A DNA stretch of 64,000 nucleotides from the NCBI RefSeq assembly GCF_014842025.1, contig NZ_JACYUY010000007.1, positions 1 through 64,000 of the forward strand, read 5' to 3'. The notes beneath the pieces were generated by a model. That model saw nothing but the letters and a program-made list of their open reading frames with translations. It ran no database searches and was not told where the DNA came from. This stretch comes from Massilia sp. CFBP 13721 (GTDB taxonomy: Bacteria; Pseudomonadota; Gammaproteobacteria; Burkholderiales; Burkholderiaceae_D). Of this stretch, positions 45,020 through 54,091 are shown in pieces. Made by a program: the position numbers and the translations under genes. Position 1 is the first letter of the stretch. Each line of letters begins with the position of its first letter.

Positions 45020-45582
45020 TGAACGCAATTCGCCTTGCCATTCCCGACGTTGTCCTGTTTGAACCCCGTGTGTTCGGCGACGAGCGCGGTTTTTTCTTCG
45101 AGAGTTTCAATGGCCGCCGCTTCGAGGAAGCGGTCGGCCGCCGTGTCGAATTCGTCCAGGACAACCATTCGAAGTCGTCCATGGGGGTCCTGCGCGGCCT
45201 GCACTACCAGCTCAAGCAAGCGCAGGGCAAGCTGGTGCGCGTGATCGCCGGCAGCGTGTTCGACGTCGCCGTCGACATTCGCCGCGGCTCGCCTACCTTT
45301 GGACAGTGGGTCGGCGAAATCCTCAGCGCCGAGAACAAGAAACAACTTTGGGTCCCTGAAGGTTTCGCCCATGGTTTCGTCGTGCTTTCCGAGTCGGCCG
45401 AATTCGTCTACAAGACGACCGACTACTATGCGCCTGAGCACGAGCGCTGCCTCGCCTGGAACGATCCCCAGCTGGCGATCGCCTGGCCCATCACCGGCAC
45501 ACCATCGGTGTCGGCAAAGGATGCCCAGGGCACGCCGTTCGCGTCTGCCGAGGTGTTCGATGAGGCCAGGTTCCTGGCTTGA
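45019..45582 (+). CDS. rmlC: dTDP-4-dehydrorhamnose 3,5-epimerase, copy 2
   Basis: The 187-residue cupin shows FGDERGFFFESFNGRRF, VQDNHSKSSMGVLRGLHYQ with the catalytic His, GSVFDVAVDIRRGS and PEGFAHGFVVLSESAEFVYK with YKTTDYY. It is the pathway-embedded RmlC, at the end of rmlBDAC; a diverged copy is at 32924. ATG 45019 shares its first base with the rmlA stop (TGATG). Confidence 0.95.
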   Translation: MNAIRLAIPDVVLFEPRVFGDERGFFFESFNGRRFEEAVGRRVEFVQDNHSKSSMGVLRGLHYQLKQAQGKLVRVIAGSVFDVAVDIRRGSPTFGQWVGEILSAENKKQLWVPEGFAHGFVVLSESAEFVYKTTDYYAPEHERCLAWNDPQLAIAWPITGTPSVSAKDAQGTPFASAEVFDEARFLA

Positions 45583-45628
45583 TGGTATGAACCGGACGGC
45601 GCCGGCGGCGTCGTTCATGCCTGCCCAC

Positions 45629-45650
45629 GCGCCGAACTGACGGCGCTTTC
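45629..45650 (+). terminator. Weak terminator-like hairpin after rmlC
   Basis: A perfect six-base stem (GCGCCG / CGGCGC) with loop AACTGA is followed by TTTC. It lies between the end of rmlBDAC and flhB and could separate the two transcripts. Confidence 0.35.
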
Positions 45651-45721
45651 CCTCCCTGTTCGCGTTATAGCTCTACGGCAACTCCGTCGATAATGTCAGC
45701 TCTCACGGAGGGAGCATTGGC

Positions 45722-46897
45722 ATGGCGGAAGACAGCGACGCGGAAAAGACAGAAGACGCAAGCCCCAGAAGACTACAAAAGGCGCGCGAAGACGGCGACA
45801 TTCCCCGCTCGCGCGAGCTCGCCACCTTTGCCGTCCTGATGACCGCCGGCGCCGGCCTCTGGATCACCGGCGGCAGCCTGGCCGGCCGCCTGTCGGACGC
45901 GCTCGCCTCCGGCCTGACGCTGGATCGCGCACAAATCTACAATCCGAACGTCCTGATCGAACGCATCGCCGCCGACGTCGGCGGCGTGATGCTGGCCTGC
46001 CTGCCGCTGGCCTTTGCCATCATGCTGGTCGCGCTGGCCGCGCCGCTGGCCATCGGCGGCTTCAATTTCAGTTCCAAGGCCTTCATGCCGAATTTCGGCA
46101 AGCTGAACCCGATCAGCGGGATCGGCAACATGTTTTCCGTAAACGCCCTGATCGAGCTCCTGAAAGCGATTGCCAAGACGGTGCTGGTCGGCGCGGTCGC
46201 CTGGGTCGTGGTCATGAGCCAGAAGGAAGCCGTGCTCGGGCTGGCCGTCGAGCCGCTGGGCGCGGGCACCGGCCACGTGGCCGACCTGATGGCGCATGCC
46301 TTTCTCTTCATCGTCGGTTCGCTCGGCGTGGTGGCCCTGATCGACGCGCCGTACCAGCTTTGGCATTACAACAACAAACTGAAGATGACGCGCCAGGAAA
46401 TGATCCAGGAATCGAAGGAATCGGACGGCAATCCTCAGATTAAAGGGAAGATTCGCCAGATGCAGCGGCAAATGGCGCGCAACCGCATGATGCAAAATGT
46501 CCCTACTGCAGACGTCGTGGTCACCAACCCGACCCACTATGCGGTGGCGCTGAAGTACACGGACGGGCAGGGCGGCGCGCCGCGCGTGGTTGCCAAGGGC
46601 GCCGACGAAGTGGCGGCCAAGATCCGTGAGCTGGCGCGCGAAAACAAGGTGGCATTGCTGGAAGCGCCGGCCCTGGCCCGTGCCCTCTGGAAGCACACCG
46701 AGATCGACGACGAAATCCCCGAAAAGCTGTACTCGGCGGTGGCCGAAGTGCTGGCGTATGTCTTCCAGCTGCGCAATTACAGCAAGGCCGGTGGCCATTA
46801 TCCGGATCGTCCGACCAGGCTGCAGGTGCCGCCGGAGATGGACCCGCTGAACCCGGCATCGCAAGTGAAGCCTGCTGCAAAACCGAATAACGAATAA
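45722..46897 (+). CDS. flhB: Flagellar type III secretion protein FlhB
   Basis: The 391-residue inner-membrane protein has the N-terminal TEDASPRRLQKAREDGDIPR, four transmembrane helices (for example ELATFAVLMTAGAGLWI) and the cytoplasmic autocleavage motif NPTHY in VVTNPTHYAVALKY. It switches export specificity from rod/hook to filament substrates. GGAGG precedes the ATG. It heads the flhB-flhA-flhF-flhG-fliA-motC-motD run. The C-terminal tail after about residue 350 is an extension rich in Pro, Asn and Lys. Confidence 0.96.
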   Translation: MAEDSDAEKTEDASPRRLQKAREDGDIPRSRELATFAVLMTAGAGLWITGGSLAGRLSDALASGLTLDRAQIYNPNVLIERIAADVGGVMLACLPLAFAIMLVALAAPLAIGGFNFSSKAFMPNFGKLNPISGIGNMFSVNALIELLKAIAKTVLVGAVAWVVVMSQKEAVLGLAVEPLGAGTGHVADLMAHAFLFIVGSLGVVALIDAPYQLWHYNNKLKMTRQEMIQESKESDGNPQIKGKIRQMQRQMARNRMMQNVPTADVVVTNPTHYAVALKYTDGQGGAPRVVAKGADEVAAKIRELARENKVALLEAPALARALWKHTEIDDEIPEKLYSAVAEVLAYVFQLRNYSKAGGHYPDRPTRLQVPPEMDPLNPASQVKPAAKPNNE

Positions 46898-46909
46898 CGG
46901 AGCCGTTGA

Positions 46910-49018
46910 ATGAATAGTTTGAGACTGCCAGGCTGGATGGGAGCGATTGGCGCCAAGGGTAACTCTCTGGCGGCGCCGATCCTGATCATCCTGCTGCTGG
47001 CGATGATGATCCTGCCGCTGCCGGCCTTCATCCTCGACCTGTTCTTCAGCTTCAATATCGCGCTGTCGGTGATCGTGCTGCTGACCGCGCTGTATACGGT
47101 CAGGCCGCTCGACTTCATGGCTTTCCCGGCGATCCTGCTGGTGTCCACGATGTTGCGTCTGGCGCTCAATGTGGCTTCTACTCGCATTGTGTTGACGGAA
47201 GGCCACACCGGCGGCGCGGCGGCCGGCAAGGTCATCGAAGCCTTCGGCCACTTCCTGATCGGCGGTAACTACACGGTTGGTATTGTCGTGTTCGTCATCC
47301 TCACCATCATCAACTTCACCGTCGTCACGAAAGGCGCGGGCCGTATCGCCGAAGTCGGCGCCCGTTTCGCGCTGGACGCGATGCCGGGTAAGCAGATGGC
47401 GATCGACGCCGACCTGAATGCCGGCATGATCAGCGAGCCGGAAGCGCGCAAGCGCCGTACCGAGGTGTCGCAGGAAGCCGAATTCTATGGCGCCATGGAC
47501 GGTGCCTCGAAATACGTCAAGGGCGACGCCGTGGCCGGCATCATGGTCACGCTGATCAACGTCATCGGCGGCCTGATCGTCGGCGTGGTGCAGCACGACA
47601 TGGCGGTTGGCAAGGCAGCCGAAACCTATACGCTGCTGGCCATCGGTGACGGCCTGGTCGCGCAGATTCCATCGTTGATCATCTCGATCGCGGCCGGTAT
47701 GGTCGTCTCGCGCGTGGCCAACGAGCAAGACATCGGCGGCCAGATGATCGGCCAGCTGTTCGCCAAACCCGAAGTGCTGTACATCACTGGCGGCATCATC
47801 GCCGGCATGGGCCTGATCCCGGGCATGCCGAACCTGGTGTTCCTGCTGCTGGGCGGCGTGCTCGGCGGCAGCGGCTACCTGCTGGCCAAGCGTGCGAAAA
47901 ATGCACCGCAGCGCGAAGCGGAAGCGGCGGCCAGCGACGCGGCAGCCGGTGCGCAGCAAACGGCATCAAGCGAGGCGGAAGAGGCGACCTGGCAGGACAT
48001 CATGCCGGTCGACACCCTTGGCCTGGAAGTCGGCTACCGCCTGATTCCGCTGGTCGACAAGACCCAGGGCGGCGAACTGCTCAAGCGCATCAAGGGCATC
48101 CGCAAGAAATTCGCCCAGGAAGTCGGCTTCCTGGCGCCGCCGGTGCACATCCGCGACAACCTGGAACTGAAACCGTCGGCTTACCGCATCACGCTGAAAG
48201 GCGTGGAAGTCGGCACCGGCGAGGCGATCAACGGCCAGTTCCTGGCGATCAATCCGGGCATGGCGAGCGGCACGCTGCCGGGCCAGGCGACCACCGATCC
48301 GGCCTTTGGCTTGCCGGCCGTGTGGATCGAAGGCAGCATGCGCGACGAAGCGCAGAACCTGGGCTATACGGTGGTCGACGCCGGCACCGTGGTGGCGACG
48401 CACCTGAACCACCTGATCACGACGCATGCGTCGGAATTGCTGGGCCGCATGGAAGTGCAAGCGCTGCTGGACCACTTGGGCAAGGACACGCCGAAGCTGG
48501 TCGAAGACCTGGTGCCGAAAGTCGTCTCGCTGTCGACGCTGCAGAAGGTGTTGCAGAACCTCTTGATCGAAGGCGTGCACATCCGCGACATGCGCACCAT
48601 CATCGAGACCCTGTCCGAGCACTCGAACGGCACGCAGGATCCGGGCGACCTGACGGCGGTGGTACGGGTGGCGCTGGGTCGCGCGATCGTGCAGCAGCTG
48701 TTCCCGGGTACCAACGAGTTGTCGGTGATGACCCTCGACAACCGCCTCGAGCGGCTGCTGATGCAGGCGCTGGGCGCCGGCGGCGACGGCACCGGCATCG
48801 AACCGGGCCTGGCCGACACCATCGCCCAGCAGGCGCACAATGCGGCGCAGCAGCAGGAAGCGATGGGGCACACGCCGGTGCTGCTGGTGCCGGGGCCGCT
48901 GCGCGTGCTGCTGTCGCGTTTCCTGCGCCGGGCGTTGCCGAACCTGAAGGTGTTGTCGCATTCGGAGATTCCGGAGACCAAGACGATTCGCGTGACCAGT
49001 CTCGTTGGCGCGGGTTAA
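46910..49018 (+). CDS. flhA: Flagellar export gate protein FlhA
   Basis: The 702-residue product has eight N-terminal transmembrane helices, the conserved FHIPEP-type region (KGAGRIAEVGARFALDAMPG and KQMAIDADLNAGMI), a charged linker and the cytoplasmic domain that docks chaperone-substrate complexes. GGAG precedes ATG 46910, 12 bases after flhB. Length is normal for the family. A REP-type inverted repeat follows it. Confidence 0.97.
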   Translation: MNSLRLPGWMGAIGAKGNSLAAPILIILLLAMMILPLPAFILDLFFSFNIALSVIVLLTALYTVRPLDFMAFPAILLVSTMLRLALNVASTRIVLTEGHTGGAAAGKVIEAFGHFLIGGNYTVGIVVFVILTIINFTVVTKGAGRIAEVGARFALDAMPGKQMAIDADLNAGMISEPEARKRRTEVSQEAEFYGAMDGASKYVKGDAVAGIMVTLINVIGGLIVGVVQHDMAVGKAAETYTLLAIGDGLVAQIPSLIISIAAGMVVSRVANEQDIGGQMIGQLFAKPEVLYITGGIIAGMGLIPGMPNLVFLLLGGVLGGSGYLLAKRAKNAPQREAEAAASDAAAGAQQTASSEAEEATWQDIMPVDTLGLEVGYRLIPLVDKTQGGELLKRIKGIRKKFAQEVGFLAPPVHIRDNLELKPSAYRITLKGVEVGTGEAINGQFLAINPGMASGTLPGQATTDPAFGLPAVWIEGSMRDEAQNLGYTVVDAGTVVATHLNHLITTHASELLGRMEVQALLDHLGKDTPKLVEDLVPKVVSLSTLQKVLQNLLIEGVHIRDMRTIIETLSEHSNGTQDPGDLTAVVRVALGRAIVQQLFPGTNELSVMTLDNRLERLLMQALGAGGDGTGIEPGLADTIAQQAHNAAQQQEAMGHTPVLLVPGPLRVLLSRFLRRALPNLKVLSHSEIPETKTIRVTSLVGAG

Positions 49019-49024
49019 TCGCTG

Positions 49025-49135
49025 CATGTAACGAGTGGGCTCGGGGAGCCCACCCTACGGTGCACGACTGTTCCATGAACTTGCTACGGACGGTGGTGCA
49101 CCGTAGGGTGGGCACCTGTGCCCACGCGTTACATG
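49025..49135. repeat. REP-type inverted repeat between flhA and flhF
   Basis: The outer arms CATGTAACG (49025) and CGTTACATG (to 49135) enclose two GTAGGGTGGGC-type palindromes in opposite orientation (49031-49064 and 49097-49130). They are separated by about 32 bases, giving a pair of REPs as in a BIME. The rest of the 305-base gap up to flhF holds no gene. Confidence 0.85.
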
Positions 49136-49323
49136 CGTATCCATGCGCCGATAACGGATAAACATCGCCTGCCGATGTGTGCGTAACCCCATCTAAATCG
49201 AATTAACCCATTTTCCCCATCCTTTTCCGCCGATGCTTGCTCCACGGCATCGTCAATAATCTATTCCATAGACCGGCCTCGTGCGTGCCGGCCACCATCG
49301 AATAGAGCAGTGCGGAGAATAAG

Positions 49324-50784
49324 ATGAATGTGAAGAAATTTACAGCGGCAACATCCCGGGAAGCCTTGCGCAAGGTGCGCGATGCGCTCGGGCCGGATGC
49401 CGTCATCCTCTCGAACCGTCCTGTCGACGGCGTCGTCGAAATCCTGGCGCTCGACAACGACGACGTCGCTTCCCTGGCCGCCCCTGCGCCGGATTCCGCC
49501 ATGGCCCAGCCGCAGCCGCGCCTGGACCTGAATGCCTTCGAGCCGGAAGCCCCGGCCTTCGTGAACCGCCGCGCCGCCGCGCCCGCCGCCACGCCGGAAC
49601 AAATCTACGCCAGCCGCCGCGCACCGCAGTCGGAACCCGAATACACCCCCGAGCCGATGTTCGCCAGCCGCCGCGCGCCGCAAGCCGAGCCGGAATTCGC
49701 CCCTGAACACAGCTACGCCAACCGCCGCGCGCCGCAGCCGGAGCCGGCCTTCGATATGGCCGCCATGACCGCGATGATGTCGGCCGCCATCGCCCAGGCC
49801 AAGGAATCGGCCGTGCAAGAGATGAGCGGCATGATGGGCGAGCTGCGCGCCATGCGCGGCATGATGGAATCGCAACTGGCCGAACTGTCCTGGGGCGGCA
49901 CGCAAGCGCGCGAGCCGCAAAAGGCGGTCGTGCTGCGCGAAATGCTGGCCGCTGGTTTCTCGGCCTCGCTGTCGCGCTACCTGATCGACAAGATGCCGGC
50001 CAACAAGGATGCCGCCGAGGCGATGCGCTGGATCAAGACCGTGCTCGCGCGCAACCTGACCACCATGGCCGATGAAGACACGCTGCTCGACAAGGGCGGC
50101 GTGTTCGCCCTGGTCGGCCCGACCGGCGTCGGCAAGACCACGACCACCGCCAAGCTGGCCGCGCGCTGCGTGATGCGCCACGGCCCGGAAAAGCTGGCGC
50201 TGATCACCACTGACGCCTACCGTATCGGCGGCCACGAACAGCTGCGCATCTACGGCAAGATCCTGGGCGTGATGGTGCACTCGGTCAAGGACGAGGCCGA
50301 CCTGCGCATCGCCCTGAAAGAGCTCAAGAACAAGCACACCGTGCTGATCGATACCATCGGCATGTCGCAGCGCGACCAGATGGTCACCGAACAGGTGGCG
50401 ATGCTGACCGGCGCCGGCGCCGACGTCAAACGCCTGCTGTGCCTGAACGCAACGTCCACCAACGAAACCCTGGCCGAAGTCGTGCGCGCCTACCAGGGCA
50501 GCGGCTTGCACGGCTGCATCATGACCAAGATGGACGAAGCGGCTTCGATCGGCAACGTGCTCGACGTCATCATCCGTCAGAAGCTGAACCTGCATTACAT
50601 CTCGAACGGCCAGCGCGTGCCGGAAGACCTGCACCTGGCCGACCGCGCGCTGCTGGTCGACCGCGCCTTCCGCAGCCGCCGCGACGCCGCCAACGCGTTC
50701 GACGATGCCGACCTGCCGCTGATGATGGCCGGCACCGGCAACGTGCACAAGGACGAGAGCCTGCGCGAGGTGCGCTTTGTCTAG
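49324..50784 (+). CDS. flhF: Flagellar SRP-like GTPase FlhF
   Basis: The 486-residue product has the N-terminal B domain (VKKFTAATSREALRKVRDAL), a Pro/Ala/Glu-rich linker with a threefold repeat of an RRAPQ-x-EP unit (about residues 95-145), and a C-terminal NG domain with P-loop GPTGVGKTTTTAKLAARC, DAYRIGGHEQLRIY, DTIGMSQRD and TKMDEAASIG. It directs flagellar placement. GGAG precedes the ATG. It overlaps flhG. Confidence 0.95.
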   Translation: MNVKKFTAATSREALRKVRDALGPDAVILSNRPVDGVVEILALDNDDVASLAAPAPDSAMAQPQPRLDLNAFEPEAPAFVNRRAAAPAATPEQIYASRRAPQSEPEYTPEPMFASRRAPQAEPEFAPEHSYANRRAPQPEPAFDMAAMTAMMSAAIAQAKESAVQEMSGMMGELRAMRGMMESQLAELSWGGTQAREPQKAVVLREMLAAGFSASLSRYLIDKMPANKDAAEAMRWIKTVLARNLTTMADEDTLLDKGGVFALVGPTGVGKTTTTAKLAARCVMRHGPEKLALITTDAYRIGGHEQLRIYGKILGVMVHSVKDEADLRIALKELKNKHTVLIDTIGMSQRDQMVTEQVAMLTGAGADVKRLLCLNATSTNETLAEVVRAYQGSGLHGCIMTKMDEAASIGNVLDVIIRQKLNLHYISNGQRVPEDLHLADRALLVDRAFRSRRDAANAFDDADLPLMMAGTGNVHKDESLREVRFV

Positions 50785-51598
50785 TTTCGATTTCGACCAG
50801 GCCGAAGGCCTGCGCCGCATGCTGGCCGGCCCCAAGCCACGCATCGTCACGTTTCTGTCCGCCACGCCGAGCGACGACAAGGGTGCGATGCTGGTCAACC
50901 TGGGCGCCTCGCTGGCGCAGGCCGGCAACGAGGTGCTGATCGTCGACGCCTGCCGCCGCGATTATGGCGTTGCCCGCCGCCTGGAGATGGAACGCCACGC
51001 CAGCCTGCTGCAGGTGGCGCGCCAGGAATGCGCGCTGAACCAGGTGGTGCAACTGGCTCCGCAAGGTTTTAATGTGGCGCTGCTGGCGCGCGACGGCCAG
51101 GAAGCCGTTGACGCCGACGAAGCGCGCCGTCTGTCCAAAACCTTCGATGTGCTGGTGAAAAAGCAGGGCGGCATCGTCATCGTCGATGGCGAAGTCGACC
51201 CTGACGGCGGCTTTGCCGTGCCGCTGCTGGCCGATTCCGAGATCGTGATCCAGGTCTCGACCGGCGCCACCTCGATCACCAACGCCTATGGCCTCATTAA
51301 ACGCCTGGCGCAGGCACTGGGACGCCGTCCGTTCGGCGTGCTGGTCACCGGCGCAAGCGAGGCAGAGGCGAAAGTGGTTTACGATAATATGTCGGCGGCA
51401 GCAAGCCGTTACCTGGCAGTAACGTTGAGTTCGATGGGCTCGGTGCCGGCGGACGAATACCTGCAGCGCGCCGCGCGTCTTGGACGTTCGGTGGTGGATG
51501 CCTTTCCGCTGGCCGGGGCCTCGGTGGCCTTCCGCCAGCTGGCTGGGCGTTTCGCACTGTCCGGCATGACGCGCGGCGGCGCGCATTTTGGTTCCTGA
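50777..51598 (+). CDS. flhG: FlhG/FleN-like MinD-family protein with degenerate Walker A
   Basis: The 273-residue product follows flhF as FlhG does and begins with the FlhG-type helix FDQAEGLRRML, which in relatives stimulates FlhF. The MinD-fold is visible (VLIVDACRRDYGVARRL, IVIVDGEVDPDG, SITNAYGLIKRLAQ), but the deviant Walker A KGGVGK is replaced by ATPSDDKGAMLVNL. ATP binding is therefore doubtful. Its usual role is to limit flagellar number. Translation starts at TTG 50777 within flhF; ATG 50819 is an alternative. Confidence 0.84.
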   Translation: MSSFDFDQAEGLRRMLAGPKPRIVTFLSATPSDDKGAMLVNLGASLAQAGNEVLIVDACRRDYGVARRLEMERHASLLQVARQECALNQVVQLAPQGFNVALLARDGQEAVDADEARRLSKTFDVLVKKQGGIVIVDGEVDPDGGFAVPLLADSEIVIQVSTGATSITNAYGLIKRLAQALGRRPFGVLVTGASEAEAKVVYDNMSAAASRYLAVTLSSMGSVPADEYLQRAARLGRSVVDAFPLAGASVAFRQLAGRFALSGMTRGGAHFGS

Positions 51599-51613
51599 GA
51601 AAAAAGAACAAGC

Positions 51614-52342
51614 ATGTATACCGTCAAAGGAAAAGCCGACAAGAACCACCTGCTCACCGAGCATGCCCCGCTCGTGAAGCGCCTCGCCCACCAGATGAAG
51701 GCGAAGCTGCCGCCGTCGGTCGAGGTGGACGACCTGATCCAGGCCGGCATGATGGGCCTGCTCGACGCCATCAACCGCTACGAAGACAACCACGGCGCCC
51801 AGTTCGAGACCTATGCCGTGCTGCGTATCCGCGGCGCCATGGTCGACGAGCTGCGCAGCAATGACTGGATGCCGCGCAGCACGCGCTCGACCATGAAGAA
51901 GGTCGAGACGGCGATGACGAAGCTGCAGCAGCAGCTGGGCCGTCCGCCTAGCGAGCTCGAGGTGGCGAAGTCGCTCGACGTGCCGCTGGCCGAGTACCAG
52001 GAAATGCTGTTCGAAGGCGGCGGCCACCAGCTGGTGTATTACGAAGATTTTCATGATGAAGACGGCAACGATAGCTTCCTCGACCGCTATGCGGTGGACG
52101 AGGACGACCCGCTGCGCGCGCTGCTCGACACCGACTTCCGCTCGGCCGTGATCGCGGCGATCGACGCCTTGCCGCCGCGCGAGAAAATCCTGATGGGCCT
52201 GTATTACGAAGAAGAGCTGAACCTGAAGGAAATCGGCGCGGTGCTCGGCGTGTCCGAATCGCGCGTGTCGCAACTGCACACGCAAGCCGTGGCGCGCATG
52301 CGTGCCTCGCTCAAGGAAAAACTGTGGACTTCGCCAGCCTGA
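51614..52342 (+). CDS. fliA: RNA polymerase sigma-28 (flagellar)
   Basis: The 242-residue product has sigma region 2 (LIQAGMMGLLDAINRYED, FETYAVLRIRGAMVDELR and SNDWMPRS), region 3 and the region 4 helix-turn-helix LKEIGAVLGVSESRVSQLH. It transcribes late flagellar and motility genes and is held by the FlgM encoded at 58002. It lies 15 bases after flhG and overlaps motC by 19 bases. Confidence 0.96.
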   Translation: MYTVKGKADKNHLLTEHAPLVKRLAHQMKAKLPPSVEVDDLIQAGMMGLLDAINRYEDNHGAQFETYAVLRIRGAMVDELRSNDWMPRSTRSTMKKVETAMTKLQQQLGRPPSELEVAKSLDVPLAEYQEMLFEGGGHQLVYYEDFHDEDGNDSFLDRYAVDEDDPLRALLDTDFRSAVIAAIDALPPREKILMGLYYEEELNLKEIGAVLGVSESRVSQLHTQAVARMRASLKEKLWTSPA

Positions 52343-53067
52343 TCGGCCTGGCGCTGGCGCTGGCCGGTCTGCTGGTCGGGCATACGCTCGACGGCGGGCG
52401 GTTTGCGTCGCTGGTGCAACCGGCGGCATTCGCCATCGTCGTGGTCGGCACCTTCGGCGCCGTGCTGCTGCAGTCCGAAGCGCGCACGTTTACGCGCGGC
52501 ATGCGCATGCTGCGCTGGGTATTTTTCCCGCCCAAGAACCGGCGCCAGCCGTTGTCGCGCGAAATTGCACTGTGGAGCCATAGCGCGCGGCGCGACGGTC
52601 TGCTGTCGCTGGAGCAGTACATGGGCACGAAAGACCTGTTCGTGCAAAAGGGCTTGCGCCTGGTGGTGGACGGCATCGCGCCCGAAAAGATCCGCGGGCT
52701 GCTCGAGATGGAAGTCAGCGCCTTCGAATTCGCCGAGCGCCAGGCCGCGCGTGTGTGGGAATCGGCCGCCGGCTACGCGCCGACGATCGGCATCCTGGGC
52801 GCCGTGCTGGGCTTGATCCACGTGATGGAAAACCTGTCCGATCCGTCGCGCCTGGGTTCCGGCATTGCCGTGGCCTTTGTCTCGACCGTGTACGGGGTCG
52901 GGCTGGCCAACCTGTTCTTCCTGCCGGTCGCGAATAAGCTGAAAACCATCGTGGCCGACCAGGTCGCGCAATACGACATCCTGATCGAAGTGTTCCACGA
53001 CATTGCCAGCGGCAACCATGCGCGCGTGGTCGAGGAGCGCGTGGCCAGCCTTTTGGTAAAACGCTGA
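52324..53067 (+). CDS. motC: Flagellar stator protein MotA/MotC
   Basis: The 247-residue product has four hydrophobic segments (LIGLALALAGLLVGHTLDGG, FAIVVVGTFGAVLLQS, APTIGILGAVLGLIHVM and IAVAFVSTVYGVGLANLFF) and the large cytoplasmic loop. The layout matches the MotC type found downstream of fliA. Start is GTG 52324 overlapping fliA. It forms the ion-conducting stator with MotD. Confidence 0.92.
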   Translation: MDFASLIGLALALAGLLVGHTLDGGRFASLVQPAAFAIVVVGTFGAVLLQSEARTFTRGMRMLRWVFFPPKNRRQPLSREIALWSHSARRDGLLSLEQYMGTKDLFVQKGLRLVVDGIAPEKIRGLLEMEVSAFEFAERQAARVWESAAGYAPTIGILGAVLGLIHVMENLSDPSRLGSGIAVAFVSTVYGVGLANLFFLPVANKLKTIVADQVAQYDILIEVFHDIASGNHARVVEERVASLLVKR

Positions 53068-53068
53068 G

Positions 53069-53809
53069 ATGGCGCGCAAGCGTTACGAAGAAGCGGAAGA
53101 CCGCGAGAGCCACGACCGCTGGCTGATTTCCTACGCCGATTTCATCACGCTGCTGTTCGCCTTCTTCGTCGTCATGTACGCGATTTCGGTGGTCAACACC
53201 GGCAAGTACAAGACGCTGTCGGACGCGCTGGGCGACGCCTTTGGCGGGCGCCCGGAAACACCGCAGGCCAGCTCGACCGTCGAGCAACTTCCCCTGACGA
53301 ACCTGATCGCACGCAAGCGCGCGGACGCTGCGCGGCGCGAGCGCGAGCGCCTGAACACCTTGGCGCGCGACCTCAGCGCTTCGCTGGCGCCGCTGGTCCA
53401 GAACGGCCAGGTGCGCGTGACACAGACCGGGCGCGGGGTGACGGTCGAGATCAATGTGAAAGCCTTGTTCGAGGAAGGGCAGGCCGCGCTCGGCGGCGAG
53501 GCGCGCGCCACACTCGGATCGGTCGCCACCTTGCTGCGCGGCGAGCCGTATGCGATCCAGGTCGAAGGGCATACCGACAACCTGCCGATCGCCAATCCCT
53601 TGTTTCCATCGAACTGGGAATTGTCGACCGTGCGCGCCAGCAGCGTAGTGCGGCTGTTCATCGACAGCGGGATAGTGGCGGGGCGCCTGACGGCGGTCGG
53701 GCATGCGGCGAACCAGCCGGTAGCGCCGAACAGCGATGAGGCGGGCAGGGCGCGGAACCGGCGGGTGGTGGTGACGATCCTGGCCACAACACCAGACGCA
53801 GTGAAATAA
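53069..53809 (+). CDS. motD: Flagellar stator protein MotB/MotD (OmpA-like)
   Basis: The 246-residue product has one N-terminal transmembrane segment with the proton-binding Asp (WLISYADFITLLFAFFVVMY), a linker, and an OmpA-type peptidoglycan-binding domain (IQVEGHTDNLPIANPLFPSN, WELSTVRAS, RNRRVVVTI). It anchors the stator to the cell wall. It starts one base after motC ends. Its stop codon lies within the first of two GTGAAATAAA repeats. Confidence 0.94.
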   Translation: MARKRYEEAEDRESHDRWLISYADFITLLFAFFVVMYAISVVNTGKYKTLSDALGDAFGGRPETPQASSTVEQLPLTNLIARKRADAARRERERLNTLARDLSASLAPLVQNGQVRVTQTGRGVTVEINVKALFEEGQAALGGEARATLGSVATLLRGEPYAIQVEGHTDNLPIANPLFPSNWELSTVRASSVVRLFIDSGIVAGRLTAVGHAANQPVAPNSDEAGRARNRRVVVTILATTPDAVK

Positions 53810-53846
53810 AATTTCATCTTGGCCGTGCTAGTGAAATAAAGTTTCA
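53801..53846. repeat. Tandem pair of GTGAAATAAA(A/G)TTTCA hairpin units
   Basis: Copies at 53801-53816 and 53831-53846 differ at one base. Each can pair GTGAAA with TTTCA(C). The first contains the motD stop codon. They could form small terminator-like hairpins. Confidence 0.6.
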
Positions 53847-53847
53847 C

Positions 53848-53968
53848 GTAGGGTGGACCGGGCGGCGAACCGCTCCTGAGTCCACGCGGGGCAAAGTGTG
53901 CAGGCTACGTACCGCGTTTCGACCAGCAGCCGTGCGTAACGCGTGGACTCGGGAGTCCGGTGAACCCG
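53848..53968. repeat. REP-type inverted repeat after motD
   Basis: The GTAGGGTGGACCGG unit beginning at 53848 and the reverse-oriented AACGCGTGGACTCGGGAGTC unit at 53938-53968 belong to the same family as the repeats at 1645 and 62491. Downstream, up to the gene at 54092, are two further small palindromes (ATTGATG/CATCAAT near 53972 and CCCCGTACGGGG near 53993). No gene lies here. Confidence 0.75.
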
Positions 53969-54091
53969 TCATTGATGCCATTGACATCAATGACCCCGTA
54001 CGGGGCGCAACTTTCGTAGGATATTCCTCCAAACCTTGGTTTTTCCAGCTTCCGCCCGCACAATGGACGACACAACCATATGGAGCTGAGT

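Noticed and set aside
45773..47959. Minus-strand open frame of 728 codons opposite flhB and flhA
   Set aside because: It is the shadow of two well-supported genes in GC-rich DNA; its translation is His/Asp/Arg/Gln-rich with no motif and no start context.
50570..52429. Minus-strand open frame of 619 codons
   Set aside because: It spans the opposite strand of the flhF end, flhG, fliA and the motC start, which are all clear genes.
53833..53866. TAAAGTTT resembling a sigma-28 -35 box after motD
   Set aside because: No GCCGATAA-like -10 follows at 11 bases; the sequence belongs to the tandem hairpin pair.
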